This document shows, in pieces, positions 1 through 9,071 of a stretch of 64,000 bases of DNA. The notes beneath the pieces are model-generated. The model did not search any database. It was not told where the DNA came from and saw nothing but the letters and a program-made list of their open reading frames with translations. Made by a program: the position numbers and the translations under genes. Each line of letters starts with the position of its first letter. Position 1 is the stretch's first letter. Source of the DNA: Oscillospiraceae bacterium (lineage in GTDB: Bacteria > Bacillota > Clostridia > Oscillospirales > CAG-272); assembly GCA_015064685.1 (NCBI GenBank), contig SVRT01000008.1:45463-109462 (forward strand), in the 5' to 3' direction.

Positions 1-453
1 CTTTCTCCGAGCGCACAAAGGGAGATCTTTACAAAGCACGGAGTTGAAATGAGCGAGGATGTGGAAAATTCACCGCCAACCCAGCACGCAATAACCGCCG
101 CGCTTGAGATCCCCGTAAGATATCCCGATTTTGCTGATACAGAGGTCATAAATGCGGTGCGCTATCACACAACAGGCAGAGTCGATATGAGCCTTTGCGA
201 GAAGATAATATATCTCTCCGATTATATCGACTTTACGAGAACGTATAGCGACTGCAAGGCACTCAGAGATATGTTCTGGAGCGTTGATCTCAAAGCAATG
301 AGTGAGAGAGAAAGAGACGAACACATTGACAGAGTCGTGCTCAGGTCATTTGAGCTGACCATAGCGGATCTTGAGGAAAACAACAGATACGTAAGCCGCG
401 AGACAATTGAAGCTCGCGACAGTATGATAAAGAAACTAAAAGCAAACAGATAA
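1..453 (+). CDS. yqeK: YqeK-type HD-domain hydrolase, C-terminal part (5' end outside window)
   Basis: The reading frame is open from base 1, so the N-terminus lies upstream of the window and the ATG at 49 is internal. The visible 150 residues hold the second half of an HD domain: a QHA segment, then RYHTTGR, then EKIIYLSDYID and a late TIEARDSM helix. This order matches the YqeK family, which hydrolyses symmetrical dinucleoside polyphosphates such as Ap4A in Gram-positive bacteria. The first HD motif is not visible because of the truncation. rsfS follows within 12 bp, the usual nadD-yqeK-rsfS neighbourhood. The family call is strong; the substrate comes from family knowledge. Confidence 0.85.
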   Translation, partial: LSPSAQREIFTKHGVEMSEDVENSPPTQHAITAALEIPVRYPDFADTEVINAVRYHTTGRVDMSLCEKIIYLSDYIDFTRTYSDCKALRDMFWSVDLKAMSERERDEHIDRVVLRSFELTIADLEENNRYVSRETIEARDSMIKKLKANR

Positions 454-465
454 GAGGAAATGATA

Positions 466-834
466 ATGGAAGAGATCAGAAATGAAGAAAAAAGATCGCT
501 TGTAGGCTGCACACCCCGTGAGCTCGCGGAGGCGATCGCAGAAATACTTGATAATAAGAAGGGAAACGACGTAAAGGTGATCGCGGTTGGAGACAAGACG
601 GTAATTGCCGATTATTTCGTGCTTGCAACGGGTAACACAAGCACACACGTTCGTGCCCTTGCCGATGAGGTAGAGTTTAAGATCAACGAATGCGGAGTCG
701 AGCCCTTCCGTCACGAGGGCAGACAGGGCAACTCCTGGAGAGTACTCGACTATGCAAGCGTAATAGTTCACGTGTTTGACAGAGAAGCGCGTGACTTTTA
801 TAAGCTTGATAAGCTCTATACGGATTTTGAGTGA
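466..834 (+). CDS. rsfS: Ribosomal silencing factor RsfS
   Basis: RsfS/Iojap binds ribosomal protein uL14 and blocks subunit joining when nutrients are scarce. The protein (122 aa) has the family pattern: an N-terminal helix with ELAEAIAEIL, the strand pair VGDKTVIADYFVLATG, then HVRALADEVE, and near the end EGRQGNSWRVLDYASVIVHVF. An in-frame ATG lies at 460, but GAGG at 454-457 is placed correctly for the ATG at 466, so I use that. It follows yqeK closely and ends at a strong hairpin, so it is probably the last gene of its operon. Length is normal. Confidence 0.95.
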   Translation: MEEIRNEEKRSLVGCTPRELAEAIAEILDNKKGNDVKVIAVGDKTVIADYFVLATGNTSTHVRALADEVEFKINECGVEPFRHEGRQGNSWRVLDYASVIVHVFDREARDFYKLDKLYTDFE

Positions 835-835
835 T

Positions 836-872
836 AAAAAAGTGCCTGACGCGACCGCGTCAGGCACTTTTT
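836..872. terminator. Bidirectional intrinsic terminator between rsfS and the M50-like gene
   Basis: A perfect 11-bp stem (GTGCCTGACGC / GCGTCAGGCAC) with a GACC loop is flanked by an A-run and a T-run. It lies between convergent genes and can serve both. Confidence 0.92.
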
Positions 873-875
873 AGT

Positions 876-1685
876 TTATCTGGTAAATATCATGCCAATA
901 CTTTTTAGAATGATAGCTATAAAAAGCAAAACAAGTAAGAATAATACCGATATTGACAGAAAAGCGGATAGAATAATAGCAAAAGAAGTAATTGCACCCG
1001 TAAATGCTATGAGTGTATCAGGAATAAGTATGTAGAGAATGAGATCTACACCAAGCAAGATGAGGGCAATAAAGCTAAACCCCTTTGCTCCGCTTTTAAT
1101 ATCTGCAGTGCTCAATTCGGTGTGACTTGCGATCATTACTGCGAGTATCAAAAATACCCATCCTCTCCAATTCGAGAAGTTATCGGGGGAAAAGATCGCG
1201 CATATCGTTGTCCAAATGTATCCTAAAAATTCAGTAATGGATAGATCTTCAACACCGTTATTGCTAACACTTTCTATTTCTCCTACGATAGTATCAAACG
1301 TATCCGGAAGTAATAATAGAAGCAGGATAAGAATAACTGCACCGCCAATCAAAATCGGAGCCACACCAATGAAAAAATTACCTATCTGGTGAAAAATATT
1401 CTTTTTGTTGTAACTGTGTCTGACATACCCAAGAGTACCGTCAGATGAATTGGGCTGATAGAGCTTTACCTCGGTTATTCTGTGACCGAAGATCAAGCAC
1501 ATAAGAGCATGGCTCAGCTCGTGAACGGGAGTTCCGACAATTCCGGTAAGCAACAGTATGCGGGAACCGCATCTACCTGATACGGTGCAAAAAGCAAGTC
1601 TTAAGCCTGAAATGATCAGTCCGAACAGAACGATAACTCCCGCTCCGGATAGTATTTGCAGAATATATCCTATTAAAAGATCCAT
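876..1685 (-). CDS. M50B-like integral membrane metalloprotease
   Basis: About six hydrophobic segments and an HELSH zinc motif inside an early membrane segment (GTPVHELSHALMCLIFG) resemble the M50/M50B site-2-protease-like group. The stretch after the motif (KLYQP...GTLGYVRHSY) and a later HTELSTADIKSGAKG segment also fit; its Asp is a candidate third zinc ligand (inference). The frame could start at a TTG at 1709, inside the upstream gene, but that codon has no ribosome site. The ATG at 1685, 8 bases after the upstream stop, is more likely and implies translational coupling. It is the last gene of the RNHCP-ruvX operon. The substrate is unknown; a soluble-domain partner may be the gene just upstream. 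Confidence 0.7.
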   Translation of the reverse strand: MDLLIGYILQILSGAGVIVLFGLIISGLRLAFCTVSGRCGSRILLLTGIVGTPVHELSHALMCLIFGHRITEVKLYQPNSSDGTLGYVRHSYNKKNIFHQIGNFFIGVAPILIGGAVILILLLLLLPDTFDTIVGEIESVSNNGVEDLSITEFLGYIWTTICAIFSPDNFSNWRGWVFLILAVMIASHTELSTADIKSGAKGFSFIALILLGVDLILYILIPDTLIAFTGAITSFAIILSAFLSISVLFLLVLLFIAIILKSIGMIFTR

Positions 1686-1693
1686 AATAATCG

Positions 1694-2416
1694 TCAATTC
1701 TTTTTCCAAGCAGTAATAGCTTGAATATCATTTTTAGATAATTTGTATTTCACGTTCGGCTCCTCGTAGTGATAAATGAGAAGCGAGCCGTAGGGTGTTT
1801 TTTCGTAATCTATGTCTCCGACGTAGTAGAAGTCGGCATAAACGGCGATTACGCTGTCATCAATAACTATTCCGTCAAAAACGAATTTTCTGTAATTGTA
1901 AAGTGTCTTTTTTGCAGATACCATATCGGATGGATAGAAGCGTTCGTATCTGACCGCATCCTTTGTCTTACCGTCGTTATCGGCATCGTTGTCGGGCGTG
2001 AGATCGTACATTACCGTCAGCGTAACGTCATAGACCTCCTCGTCGCGTGAAGGGATCTCTGAAAGAGAATAATCCTCGAAGGTGTGCTTTAGGGTGCTGT
2101 TGTTATATCTGAAAACGAATTGGATCTGGTCTATATCGTCAATGATCAACGACTGAGTGATAGCAAAATAGCCGTAATTGTTTTCTCCTCGGGTGTATCT
2201 CGTCTGCTCCTGGTAGTAGGTGTTAAGGGAATCCCCCTTTTCATTGTAAGCATCGACTAAAAGAGCATTTGGGATAACGGTGTCCATTTCCTTGGGGTCG
2301 TTGTTGTTGTCGATTATTCTCCAAAGCAGCAGTATGACTATCGCGGCGATTATCAGCATGCAAAGAGCCTTGAAAATAAAGCCCGCAATTCGCCACTTGT
2401 ATCTATGTTTTGCCAT
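1694..2416 (-). CDS. Membrane-anchored extracellular protein of unknown function
   Basis: I do not recognise the family. The protein (240 aa) has a short basic N-terminus, one hydrophobic helix at about residues 12-34, and then a soluble, acidic, beta-rich domain containing DPDNDADNDGK-like Asp/Asn stretches that could bind calcium. With the N-terminus inside, the domain would face outside. GGAG placed before AATATG supports the ATG at 2416 rather than the in-frame ATG at 2428. It sits between ruvX and the M50B-like protease and is tightly coupled to the protease, so the two may work together (inference from position only). Confidence 0.75.
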   Translation of the reverse strand: MAKHRYKWRIAGFIFKALCMLIIAAIVILLLWRIIDNNNDPKEMDTVIPNALLVDAYNEKGDSLNTYYQEQTRYTRGENNYGYFAITQSLIIDDIDQIQFVFRYNNSTLKHTFEDYSLSEIPSRDEEVYDVTLTVMYDLTPDNDADNDGKTKDAVRYERFYPSDMVSAKKTLYNYRKFVFDGIVIDDSVIAVYADFYYVGDIDYEKTPYGSLLIYHYEEPNVKYKLSKNDIQAITAWKKN

Positions 2417-2466
2417 ATTGAACTCCATTCCGCCGAAAGGCGTAAGATTTATTGTGGACTATACGC

Positions 2467-2931
2467 TTATCTCATATTCTTGAGCTTGTCAAGCGTATTT
2501 TGAAGTATTATCTGTGCTGAGAGGGTGTCGATGACACTCTTTCTTTTCTGACCGCGCGTATCGGTCTCGTTGAGGTAGCGCGAAGCTACCATAGTCGTCA
2601 TTCTTTCGTCCATCATAACGATGGGAAGGTCTGCCATATTGCATTCGGCAAGCTTTTGGCCGAGTATCGAGGCAAATTTTTGAGCATGCTCGGCTCTGGG
2701 CCCGAGCGAGCCGTTCATATTTACGGGAAGACCGACGACCACACCGCCCGTGACGTTCTGCTCCTTGATGATCTCGCAGATGCGCTCTGCGGTCTTCTGC
2801 ATTCCGCCAACGCTTATCTGTCCGATGCCGGACGCGAGAAAGCGAGTCTTATCCGATACGGCAAGTCCCGTTCTCTTATCGCCAAAGTCGATACCGATGA
2901 TCTTTCCCTCGGTTTCAAGTAATCTCTGCAT
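2467..2931 (-). CDS. ruvX: Holliday junction resolvase-like protein YqgF/RuvX
   Basis: The RNase H-fold YqgF family is needed for 16S rRNA 5' maturation and was also proposed to resolve Holliday junctions. The protein (154 aa) has the family marks in order: GIDFGDKRTGLAVSD with the first catalytic Asp, VVVGLPVNMNGSLGPRA, then MMDERMTT with the catalytic Glu, and the C-terminal KSVIDTLSAQIILQ helix with the last Asp. Length is normal. A good AGGAG-type site precedes the ATG. It is second in an operon after the RNHCP gene. Confidence 0.95.
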   Translation of the reverse strand: MQRLLETEGKIIGIDFGDKRTGLAVSDKTRFLASGIGQISVGGMQKTAERICEIIKEQNVTGGVVVGLPVNMNGSLGPRAEHAQKFASILGQKLAECNMADLPIVMMDERMTTMVASRYLNETDTRGQKRKSVIDTLSAQIILQNTLDKLKNMR

Positions 2932-2949
2932 TTATTTCTCCGTTTTGAA

Positions 2950-3285
2950 TTAAATTTTGAATTCCGATGAGGTAAGGGAGATAAGCAGCTTTAAGCTGTC
3001 GGGCTGCACCTTAGCCTCGTGAGCCGCCTTGTTCCTGTGGATCTCTCCGCAGCCCGTGCATTTGTGAATTATGATATACCCCTTTTTGGGGTCTGTTACG
3101 ACCTTCACGGGCTCCATCGGAGCGCGGCACTCGCAAGCGCGGTCACCGGGATTGATGTCAACGTGAAGTGACCAAAGGCAATACGGGCAGTGATTGCGTG
3201 ATGTGTATCCGAGAGGCTCTACCTCACGGCCGCAATGAGCGCAAATAAAGCCGTTATCGTTTTTTGAAAAGCGTCTATTTTCCAT
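2950..3285 (-). CDS. RNHCP-domain zinc-binding protein
   Basis: Paired cysteine motifs (CAHCGREV; RNHCPYCLWSLHVD; CECRAPMEP; HKCTGCGEIHRNK) define this small RNHCP family, named after its central RNHCP motif. The eight or so Cys/His ligands suggest two zinc ribbons. Function is not established; the fold is compatible with RNA or ribosome binding (inference). GGAGG precedes the ATG at 3285, and a consensus promoter lies just upstream, so it is the first gene of the operon with ruvX. Confidence 0.9.
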   Translation of the reverse strand: MENRRFSKNDNGFICAHCGREVEPLGYTSRNHCPYCLWSLHVDINPGDRACECRAPMEPVKVVTDPKKGYIIIHKCTGCGEIHRNKAAHEAKVQPDSLKLLISLTSSEFKI

Positions 3286-3331
3286 TTGATCCTCCGTATT
3301 ATCCCAGTAAATCGCATAAATCTACATTATA

Positions 3332-3360
3332 ATTATAAACTCTTTTACATAAAAAGTCAA
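3332..3360 (-). promoter_or_regulatory. Sigma-A promoter for the RNHCP-ruvX operon
   Basis: On the minus strand: TTGACT, 17-bp spacer, TATAAT. It lies about 50 bp upstream of the RNHCP start. Confidence 0.85.
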
Positions 3361-3394
3361 TATCAAAAGCAGAAATTGAAAATCTCATTATTAC

Positions 3395-3423
3395 TTGACA
3401 ATTGTCCCTTTGGAATGTATAAT
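3395..3423 (+). promoter_or_regulatory. Sigma-A promoter for the membrane glycosyltransferase
   Basis: Perfect TTGACA, 17-bp spacer, TATAAT, 38 bp before the ATG at 3461. It diverges from the RNHCP promoter. Confidence 0.9.
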
Positions 3424-3460
3424 GAAATATGTAATTTATTGATCGCCCAAAGGAGACGAA

Positions 3461-4642
3461 ATGACAAAAATTGAAAAAATGATAAGCGACGTAATAAGAA
3501 AGCATATCGTCGCGATCGGTTTTTTTGCAATAGTCCTGCTTTCGCTTTTGATGAGAATAGAGATGCTCGACAAGGTCACCTCAGACTATTCCTTCTTTAT
3601 GAGCAAATGGATAGAGCAGTTGAATCAGTATAAGGGACTTTCGGGACTTGGACAGAATATCGGCGAATATAACGTGCCGTATATGCTTTTTTTGAACGTA
3701 ATAGGAAAGACCTCGTATAACGACCTTCACGAGATAAAGATACTGTCGATAATCTTCGATTATCTCGGCGCCTTCGCCGCGCTTAAGATAATTTCACTCG
3801 TCACGAAAACGAAATTCTTTTCAAGCACAAACCTCATAGCATGTGCAGTGATACTTTTAAATCCGGTATTCTTCCTCAATTCCGCGTATTGGGCGCAGTG
3901 CGACTTTATTTACAGTGCGCTCTGCCTCTTCAGCCTTTACTATATGCTTAAGGGTAATAATAATCTCTGCGCCGTCTTTTTTGGATTGGCACTTGCTTTG
4001 AAGCTTCAGGCAATATTCTTTTTCCCCGTGCTTGTGATCTGCTATCTGGTAAACAGAAAAATGAAGATATTCCATTTTCTGTGGATACCCGCAATATTCG
4101 TAGTGGCGGCACTTCCCGCTATCATCGCAGGCAGAGGGGTGGTAGAGACTCTTTCAATATACGTAAGCCAGACCTCGATATATACAAAGCTTACAATGGC
4201 TTGCCCGAATATCTTCGTTTTTATGTCAGGCGAGTATGAGCTTCTCAATAAGGTCGGAATAATCCTGGCGCTCTCTGTTCTCGGAGTCGGAGCTTGCGCG
4301 TTCATAAAAAGGGGAGAGGTGTCCGCAAAGGAGGCCGTACTGCTCAGCGCGTGGAGCGCGTTCGTTTGTATTTATTTCTTGCCCGCAATGCACGAAAGAT
4401 ACGTCTTTATGGCGTGTGTATTCAGCCTGGTATGGGCGTTTATATGCCATAAGGATTGGTGGGTCGCGCTGGGAATAAACCTCGTATGCTTCTTGAGCTA
4501 TACACCGTATCTCTTTAGAAATACGGTAGTTGATATGAAATACCTCGCCATTGCAAATCTTGTATTTCTCGCGTATATGACTTACAGACTTTTTTCTCAA
4601 AAGGGCAGAGAGGTGTTTGCGGCAAATGCGCCGACAAAATAA
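3461..4642 (+). CDS. Gpi18-like / GT87-type membrane glycosyltransferase
   Basis: The protein (393 aa) has about ten membrane helices. The first loop contains SDYSFFMSKWIEQL, in the position of the acidic catalytic motif of GT-C enzymes; later come ALKLQAIFFFPV and PAMHERYVFMACVF, typical of Gpi18-like mannosyltransferases. These use a polyprenyl-phosphate sugar and act on the outer face of the membrane; acceptor and sugar cannot be told. AAAGGAG precedes the ATG. It is monocistronic, between its own promoter and a terminator. Confidence 0.75.
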   Translation: MTKIEKMISDVIRKHIVAIGFFAIVLLSLLMRIEMLDKVTSDYSFFMSKWIEQLNQYKGLSGLGQNIGEYNVPYMLFLNVIGKTSYNDLHEIKILSIIFDYLGAFAALKIISLVTKTKFFSSTNLIACAVILLNPVFFLNSAYWAQCDFIYSALCLFSLYYMLKGNNNLCAVFFGLALALKLQAIFFFPVLVICYLVNRKMKIFHFLWIPAIFVVAALPAIIAGRGVVETLSIYVSQTSIYTKLTMACPNIFVFMSGEYELLNKVGIILALSVLGVGACAFIKRGEVSAKEAVLLSAWSAFVCIYFLPAMHERYVFMACVFSLVWAFICHKDWWVALGINLVCFLSYTPYLFRNTVVDMKYLAIANLVFLAYMTYRLFSQKGREVFAANAPTK

Positions 4643-4654
4643 TGTTATTACATA

Positions 4655-4694
4655 AAAAAATATCCGTTGTGAATTCTCACAACGGATATTTTTT
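4655..4694. terminator. Bidirectional terminator
   Basis: Long A/T-flanked stem (TATCCGTTGTGA / TCACAACGGATA, loop ATTC) between the convergent glycosyltransferase and the DUF896 gene. Confidence 0.92.
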
Positions 4695-4697
4695 ATA

Positions 4698-4910
4698 TCA
4701 GTCCTTTTTAAGAGACTTTTTGCTACCGTCAGGATACTGAATGACGGTATTGTCGAGCTGTGCGCGGAAATTGGCTCTGAATGCCTCGATGTATTCCTTG
4801 CGGAGTCTGTCTCTGTCGGCAAGCTCCTCTTCTGTGAGAGTCTCGCCCGCCTTGATGCGGCGCGCATACTCGTTAAGCTTTTTCGTTCTTTCGGTTATGA
4901 TCTCTTCCAT
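4698..4910 (-). CDS. DUF896 (YnzC-type) small protein
   Basis: A 70-residue helical protein matching the DUF896 family: KKLNEYARRIKAGETLTEEE, then RDRLRKEYIEAFRANFRAQL and a short tail with a DGS turn. YnzC in B. subtilis is under LexA control but has no firm function. A longer frame upstream (to 4991) overlaps pheT; AGAGG with correct spacing supports the ATG at 4910. The start lies 4 bp past the pheT stop, so it is co-transcribed with pheS-pheT. Confidence 0.9.
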   Translation of the reverse strand: MEEIITERTKKLNEYARRIKAGETLTEEELADRDRLRKEYIEAFRANFRAQLDNTVIQYPDGSKKSLKKD

Positions 4911-4914
4911 CGCA

Positions 4915-7314
4915 TCAACCTCTGATGTTAAGTCCAAGCTTGTAGGAGAGATCCTTGAGTATCTTATTTGATACCTTGTCAGCCTCTTCAACGGTAAGTG
5001 TACGGTCGGACGCGCGGAGAGTTACGCGGAATGCAACGCTCTTCTTGCCCGCGCCGATCTTTTCGCCGCGGAACACGTCAAAGAGAGCAACACCCTCGCA
5101 AAGCTTTCCGGCAGCCTTTTCCATAACCTCCTCGATAGCGCCGACCTCAAGAGATTCATCGCAGATGAAGGAGAAGTCACGGGTTACTGCGGGGAACTTG
5201 GGAAGGGGCTTGTAGTCGATAGTCATATCAGCCGCGTCGAAGATCGCGTCGAATGAAAGCTCAGCGGCATAAACGGGAACATCGATGCCGTAGTTCTTTG
5301 CGGTAAGAGGATGGATCTGACCGAAAATACCGAGCTCAAGTCCGTCAGCGGTCACTACCTTTGCGCATCTGCCGGAGTGGTAAGCCTTGTCGGCTGAGTA
5401 AGCAACGTACCTAGCCTTCTTGATTCCTGCGGACTCGAGAATATTCTCGATAACACCCTTGAGAGAGTAGAAATCCTCATCCTTGCCGTATGCCGCAAGG
5501 GAGAGAACCTTGTTCTCATTGGGAAGTACGTTTTCGCCCTCGTTGGGGATATATACGGTAGCCATCTCAAAAAGACGGACGTCCTCGTTGGAGAAGTTCA
5601 CGTTTCTTGCAACGACCTCCATCATAGAGGGAAGCGCTACTGTTCTCATAACGCTTGTGTCCTCGCCGAGAGGATTGGAGATAACAACACTGCGGCGAAG
5701 CGGGCTGTCCTCGGGCATTCTGATCTTGTCGTAGTACTTGGGAGAGATGAAGGAGAATGTCTGGATCTGGTCAAAGCCCTCACCGTAGAGCAGATGCTCG
5801 CAATCAACCTCATACTGCTGCTTGGGTGTTCTGCCACCCTGAGTTGTCTCTGCATAAATGCAGGTGGACTTTATCTTGTTGTAGCCGTAGATACGGATGA
5901 TCTCCTCAGCGATATCCTGCATGCAGGTGAGGTCCTGGCGGAAGGAGGGAACGATTATGCTGTCACCCTCGATCTTGCACTCAAGACGCTCAAGAACGCT
6001 GACCATATACTCACGGGAGAGGTCAACGCCGAGGAATTTGTTGATCTTTTCAACCTCGAGAGGAAGAATGACTGCCTCGGGCTTGGTGGGATAAACGTCG
6101 ATAAGACCGTCAACAACGTCACCTGCGCCGAGAAGCTGAACCATCTCGCAAGCGCGGAGAAGACCAGCCATACAGTTTTCGGGGTCAAGACCCTTCTCAA
6201 AGCGAGAGGAGGACTCTGTTCTCATACCATTCTTCTTTGCGGTAACGCGTACAGAGGGACCCGAGAAGCAAGCTGACTCGAATACGACTGTGGTGGTCGT
6301 TTCCTTGATCTCGCTGTTAGCACCGCCCATAACACCTGCAAGAGCGCAGGGCTTCTTTTCGTCGCAGATAGCGAGCATGGTGGAGTCAAGTACGTGATCC
6401 TTGTCGTCAAGAGACTTGAAAAGCTCACCGTCAGTTGCGCGGCGGACGTTTATAGCGGAGCCCGAGAGCATCGCGTAGTCAAACGCGTGCATAGGCTGAC
6501 CGTACTCGAGCATTACGTAGTTCGTAATGTCAACGATGTTGTTGATGGGACGAACACCTGCGGCGCGGAGTCTCATTCTGAGCCAGAGGGGGGAGGGAGC
6601 AATTTTTACGTTCTTTACGACCTTTGCTGCATAGCGGAAGCAGAGATCGGGATCGCTTATCTTAACAGAGAGGTAATTGTCGATCTTGTCGCCGTCGTTT
6701 AAGTCCTTGACAGAGGGCGCAGGGATGTTGAGGGGCTTATCAAAGCTGATAGCCGTCTCGCGAGCAAGACCGATGACAGAGAGACAGTCGGGGCGGTTGG
6801 AGGTGATCTCAAACTCAACAACGGTATCGTCGAGCATAAGAGCTTCCTTGATGTCCATTCCGACCTTATCCGCAAAGCTCTCGCCGAGGATAAGGATACC
6901 GTCCTCGATCGCCTCGGGCATATCGTGAAGCGTGAGGTTGAGCTCAGCGATAGAGCAGAGCATACCGTTAGAGGGAACTCCGCGGAGCTTGCCTGCCTTG
7001 ATGGTGATATCTCCGGGAAGATGAGCCACGGGAATAGCCGCGGGCACAATGTCGCCCTCATGTACGTTCTGTGCGCCTGTAACTATCTGCGTGACCTCGC
7101 TGCCGATATCGACCTGGCAGATCCAGAGATGATCAGAGTCGGGGTGACGCTCCATTTTAACGACCTTTGCAACGACGACGTTGGAAATATCCTCGCCGAG
7201 GACCTCGTAGCCCTCGACCTTGGAACCCGTGTCGGTCATTCTGTCGCAGTATTCCTTTGTGGAGATACCGTCAGTATTAGTGAAATCGTGAAGCCATTTA
7301 AGTGAAAGATTCAT
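4915..7314 (-). CDS. pheT: Phenylalanyl-tRNA synthetase beta subunit
   Basis: PheT pairs with PheS as an alpha2-beta2 enzyme that charges tRNA-Phe. At 799 aa it is full length. Domains in order: EMAP-type tRNA-binding domain (about 40-150, with RHPDSDHLWICQVD), B3/B4 editing domain (about 210-395, with GQPMHAFDYA), B5 domain (about 400-475), a catalytic-like core, and a C-terminal FDX-ACB anticodon-binding domain (last 95 residues, FPAVTRDFSFI). AAGGAGG precedes the ATG. pheS lies 19 bp upstream. Confidence 0.98.
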   Translation of the reverse strand: MNLSLKWLHDFTNTDGISTKEYCDRMTDTGSKVEGYEVLGEDISNVVVAKVVKMERHPDSDHLWICQVDIGSEVTQIVTGAQNVHEGDIVPAAIPVAHLPGDITIKAGKLRGVPSNGMLCSIAELNLTLHDMPEAIEDGILILGESFADKVGMDIKEALMLDDTVVEFEITSNRPDCLSVIGLARETAISFDKPLNIPAPSVKDLNDGDKIDNYLSVKISDPDLCFRYAAKVVKNVKIAPSPLWLRMRLRAAGVRPINNIVDITNYVMLEYGQPMHAFDYAMLSGSAINVRRATDGELFKSLDDKDHVLDSTMLAICDEKKPCALAGVMGGANSEIKETTTTVVFESACFSGPSVRVTAKKNGMRTESSSRFEKGLDPENCMAGLLRACEMVQLLGAGDVVDGLIDVYPTKPEAVILPLEVEKINKFLGVDLSREYMVSVLERLECKIEGDSIIVPSFRQDLTCMQDIAEEIIRIYGYNKIKSTCIYAETTQGGRTPKQQYEVDCEHLLYGEGFDQIQTFSFISPKYYDKIRMPEDSPLRRSVVISNPLGEDTSVMRTVALPSMMEVVARNVNFSNEDVRLFEMATVYIPNEGENVLPNENKVLSLAAYGKDEDFYSLKGVIENILESAGIKKARYVAYSADKAYHSGRCAKVVTADGLELGIFGQIHPLTAKNYGIDVPVYAAELSFDAIFDAADMTIDYKPLPKFPAVTRDFSFICDESLEVGAIEEVMEKAAGKLCEGVALFDVFRGEKIGAGKKSVAFRVTLRASDRTLTVEEADKVSNKILKDLSYKLGLNIRG

Positions 7315-7333
7315 TCTTCAGTACCTCCTTTTC

Positions 7334-8356
7334 TTAAAACTGTTCAATGAAACGAACGTCATTCTCGTAGAAATGACGGATATCGTCAACGTGATATTTG
7401 AGCATAGCTATACGCTCAACGCCCATACCGAACGCAAATCCGCTGTAAACCTCGGGATCGATTCCGCAGTTGCGGAGAACGTTGGGATGGACCATACCTG
7501 CGCCGAGGATCTCTATCCAACCTTCGCCCTTGCAAAGACGGCAGCCCTTACCGCCGCACATAAAGCAAGAGATATCAACCTCAGCCGACGGCTCGGTAAA
7601 CGGGAAGTGGTGGGGACGGAATCTTACCTTCGTCTCCTCGCCGAACTCCTGTTTTGCGAAGGTCTCAAGCATACCCTTGAGGTCTCCCATCGTGATGCCC
7701 TTGTCAACTACGAGTCCCTCCATCTGATGGAAGAGGGGGGAGTGAGTTGCGTCCATAGCGTCGCTACGGTAAACGCGGCCGGGGGAGATTATGCGGATCG
7801 GAGGCTTCTGAACCTCCATAGTTCTCGCCTGAACGGGAGAGGTCTGGGAGCGGAGAAGGATCTTGTCGGTGATGTAGAAGGTGTCCTGAGTATCACGCGC
7901 GGGGTGATTCTCGGGGATATTGAGCGCCTGGAAGTTGTAGTAATCGTACTCGACCTCGGGACCCTCTGCAATGGAGAAGCCCATACCGATGAAGATGTCC
8001 TCCATATCTCTCTGAACAAGAGTGAGAGGATGACGGTGACCAACTCGGCTCTTCTTACCGGGAACGGTAACGTCAAGCTTCTCTGCGATAAGCTTTGCGT
8101 CAAGCGCGGCATCCGCGAGACTTGCCTTCTTTTCGGTAATAGCAGCCTCGATCTCGGCTCTTACCTCGTTTGCGATCTGACCTACAACAGGTCTTTCCTC
8201 GGGGGAAAGCTGACCCATTCCGCGAAGAACTGCGGTAAGCTCACCCTTTTTACCGAGATATTTGATTCTGAGCGCCTCAAGAGCGGCGTCATCAGTCTCG
8301 GGCGAGGCGATAGCTTCAAGAGCCTCCGCCTTTATGCGATTGAGTGTTTCTTTCAT
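7334..8356 (-). CDS. pheS: Phenylalanyl-tRNA synthetase alpha subunit
   Basis: This is the catalytic subunit (340 aa). It has an N-terminal coiled coil (about 1-85) and class II motifs: [14 protein letters not shown] with [11 protein letters not shown] (motif 1), [10 protein letters not shown] and [21 protein letters not shown] (motif 2), and a glycine-rich [13 protein letters not shown] (motif 3). The open frame runs upstream into the leader, but AAAGGA before the ATG at 8356 and the homologous N-terminus fix the start. A T-box leader precedes it; pheT and DUF896 follow. Confidence 0.98.
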   Translation of the reverse strand: MKETLNRIKAEALEAIASPETDDAALEALRIKYLGKKGELTAVLRGMGQLSPEERPVVGQIANEVRAEIEAAITEKKASLADAALDAKLIAEKLDVTVPGKKSRVGHRHPLTLVQRDMEDIFIGMGFSIAEGPEVEYDYYNFQALNIPENHPARDTQDTFYITDKILLRSQTSPVQARTMEVQKPPIRIISPGRVYRSDAMDATHSPLFHQMEGLVVDKGITMGDLKGMLETFAKQEFGEETKVRFRPHHFPFTEPSAEVDISCFMCGGKGCRLCKGEGWIEILGAGMVHPNVLRNCGIDPEVYSGFAFGMGVERIAMLKYHVDDIRHFYENDVRFIEQF

Positions 8357-8395
8357 TTTGAAATTCCTTTCAAATTTTATATGAATATATTTTTT

Positions 8396-8660
8396 ACATA
8401 AAAAAGTCCCGAATCCGTAAAGGATTCGGGACGGAAAAACTAAGATTTCCGCGGTACCACCCGCATTTTGGCTTCGATATACAAAGCCAACACTTTGCCC
8501 GACCTGTAACGGTGTCGATCCGTGCTCGGCTAATCGCAAACGCTTTGACCGAACAAGCTCCGAAGGGAAATGCCGCATCCTTGCATATATCCGCTCACAC
8601 CGACCGCGGACTCTCTGAAAAATGACTTAAGGAGAGGCTGACTTCATCATAGCCTTTAAT
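8396..8660 (-). promoter_or_regulatory. T-box leader, phenylalanine-specific
   Basis: On the minus strand, a leader of about 260 nt carries the AGAGAG and GGTCGGTGTGAGC elements of stem I, a TTC (Phe) specifier at 8562-8564 followed by GGAGC, the T-box GGTGGTACCGCGG near 8449-8464, and a terminator (GTCCCGAATCC stem, T-run) at 8398-8432. The TGGT bulge can pair with the ACCA end of uncharged tRNA-Phe, which would favour read-through into pheS. Confidence 0.95.
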
Positions 8661-8673
8661 ATTTAACTATAAT

Positions 8674-8702
8674 ATTATAACATTCTTTTGCATTTTTCGC
8701 AA
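8674..8702 (-). promoter_or_regulatory. Promoter for the pheS T-box leader
   Basis: Minus strand: TTGCGA, 17-bp spacer, TATAAT, just upstream of the T-box. Confidence 0.82.
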
Positions 8703-8762
8703 GTGTGCTTTTCATAAAATAAACACTATTCGATCAATGCAAATTTGTGCAAAAGTGACAAA

Positions 8763-9071
8763 TCAGAATACTCCGAGATGGAAAAGCAAGAAAATGATAC
8801 CCGCCTGCACGATCATAATAAGCGGAATACCGAGCATAAACTTGACGTGCTTTGTTTTATGGCGAATAAGAAGCATTGTAATGAACATTGCAACCGAGCC
8901 GCCAAGCGCGGAAAGAACAAGAAGTGATTTTTCGGGTGTTCGAAGCTCGACTCGATTCAATTTTGAAATCTTTTTGTCATAGAAGCATACTACGATCGAT
9001 ACCAAGGATATTACGAGAATATATGCCAAAAAGATTGACAAGCCTATGTTATCGTTAATAAAATCAAGCAT
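8763..9071 (-). CDS. DUF1294 membrane protein
   Basis: A 102-residue protein with about three hydrophobic segments and the DUF1294 signature: CFYDKKISK, then RTPEKSLLVLSALGG and LIRHKTKHVKFMLGIPL. Function is unknown. The ATG at 9071 overlaps the end of the upstream beta-helix gene in an ATGCTTGA junction, so translation is coupled. A further in-frame TTG at 9089 lacks support. The link to a glycan enzyme may be only positional. Confidence 0.85.
   Translation of the reverse strand: MLDFINDNIGLSIFLAYILVISLVSIVVCFYDKKISKLNRVELRTPEKSLLVLSALGGSVAMFITMLLIRHKTKHVKFMLGIPLIMIVQAGIIFLLFHLGVF

Noticed and set aside
1685..1709. TTG start for the M50-like gene
   Set aside because: There is no ribosome site, and the codon lies inside the upstream gene; the ATG at 1685 is the simpler start.
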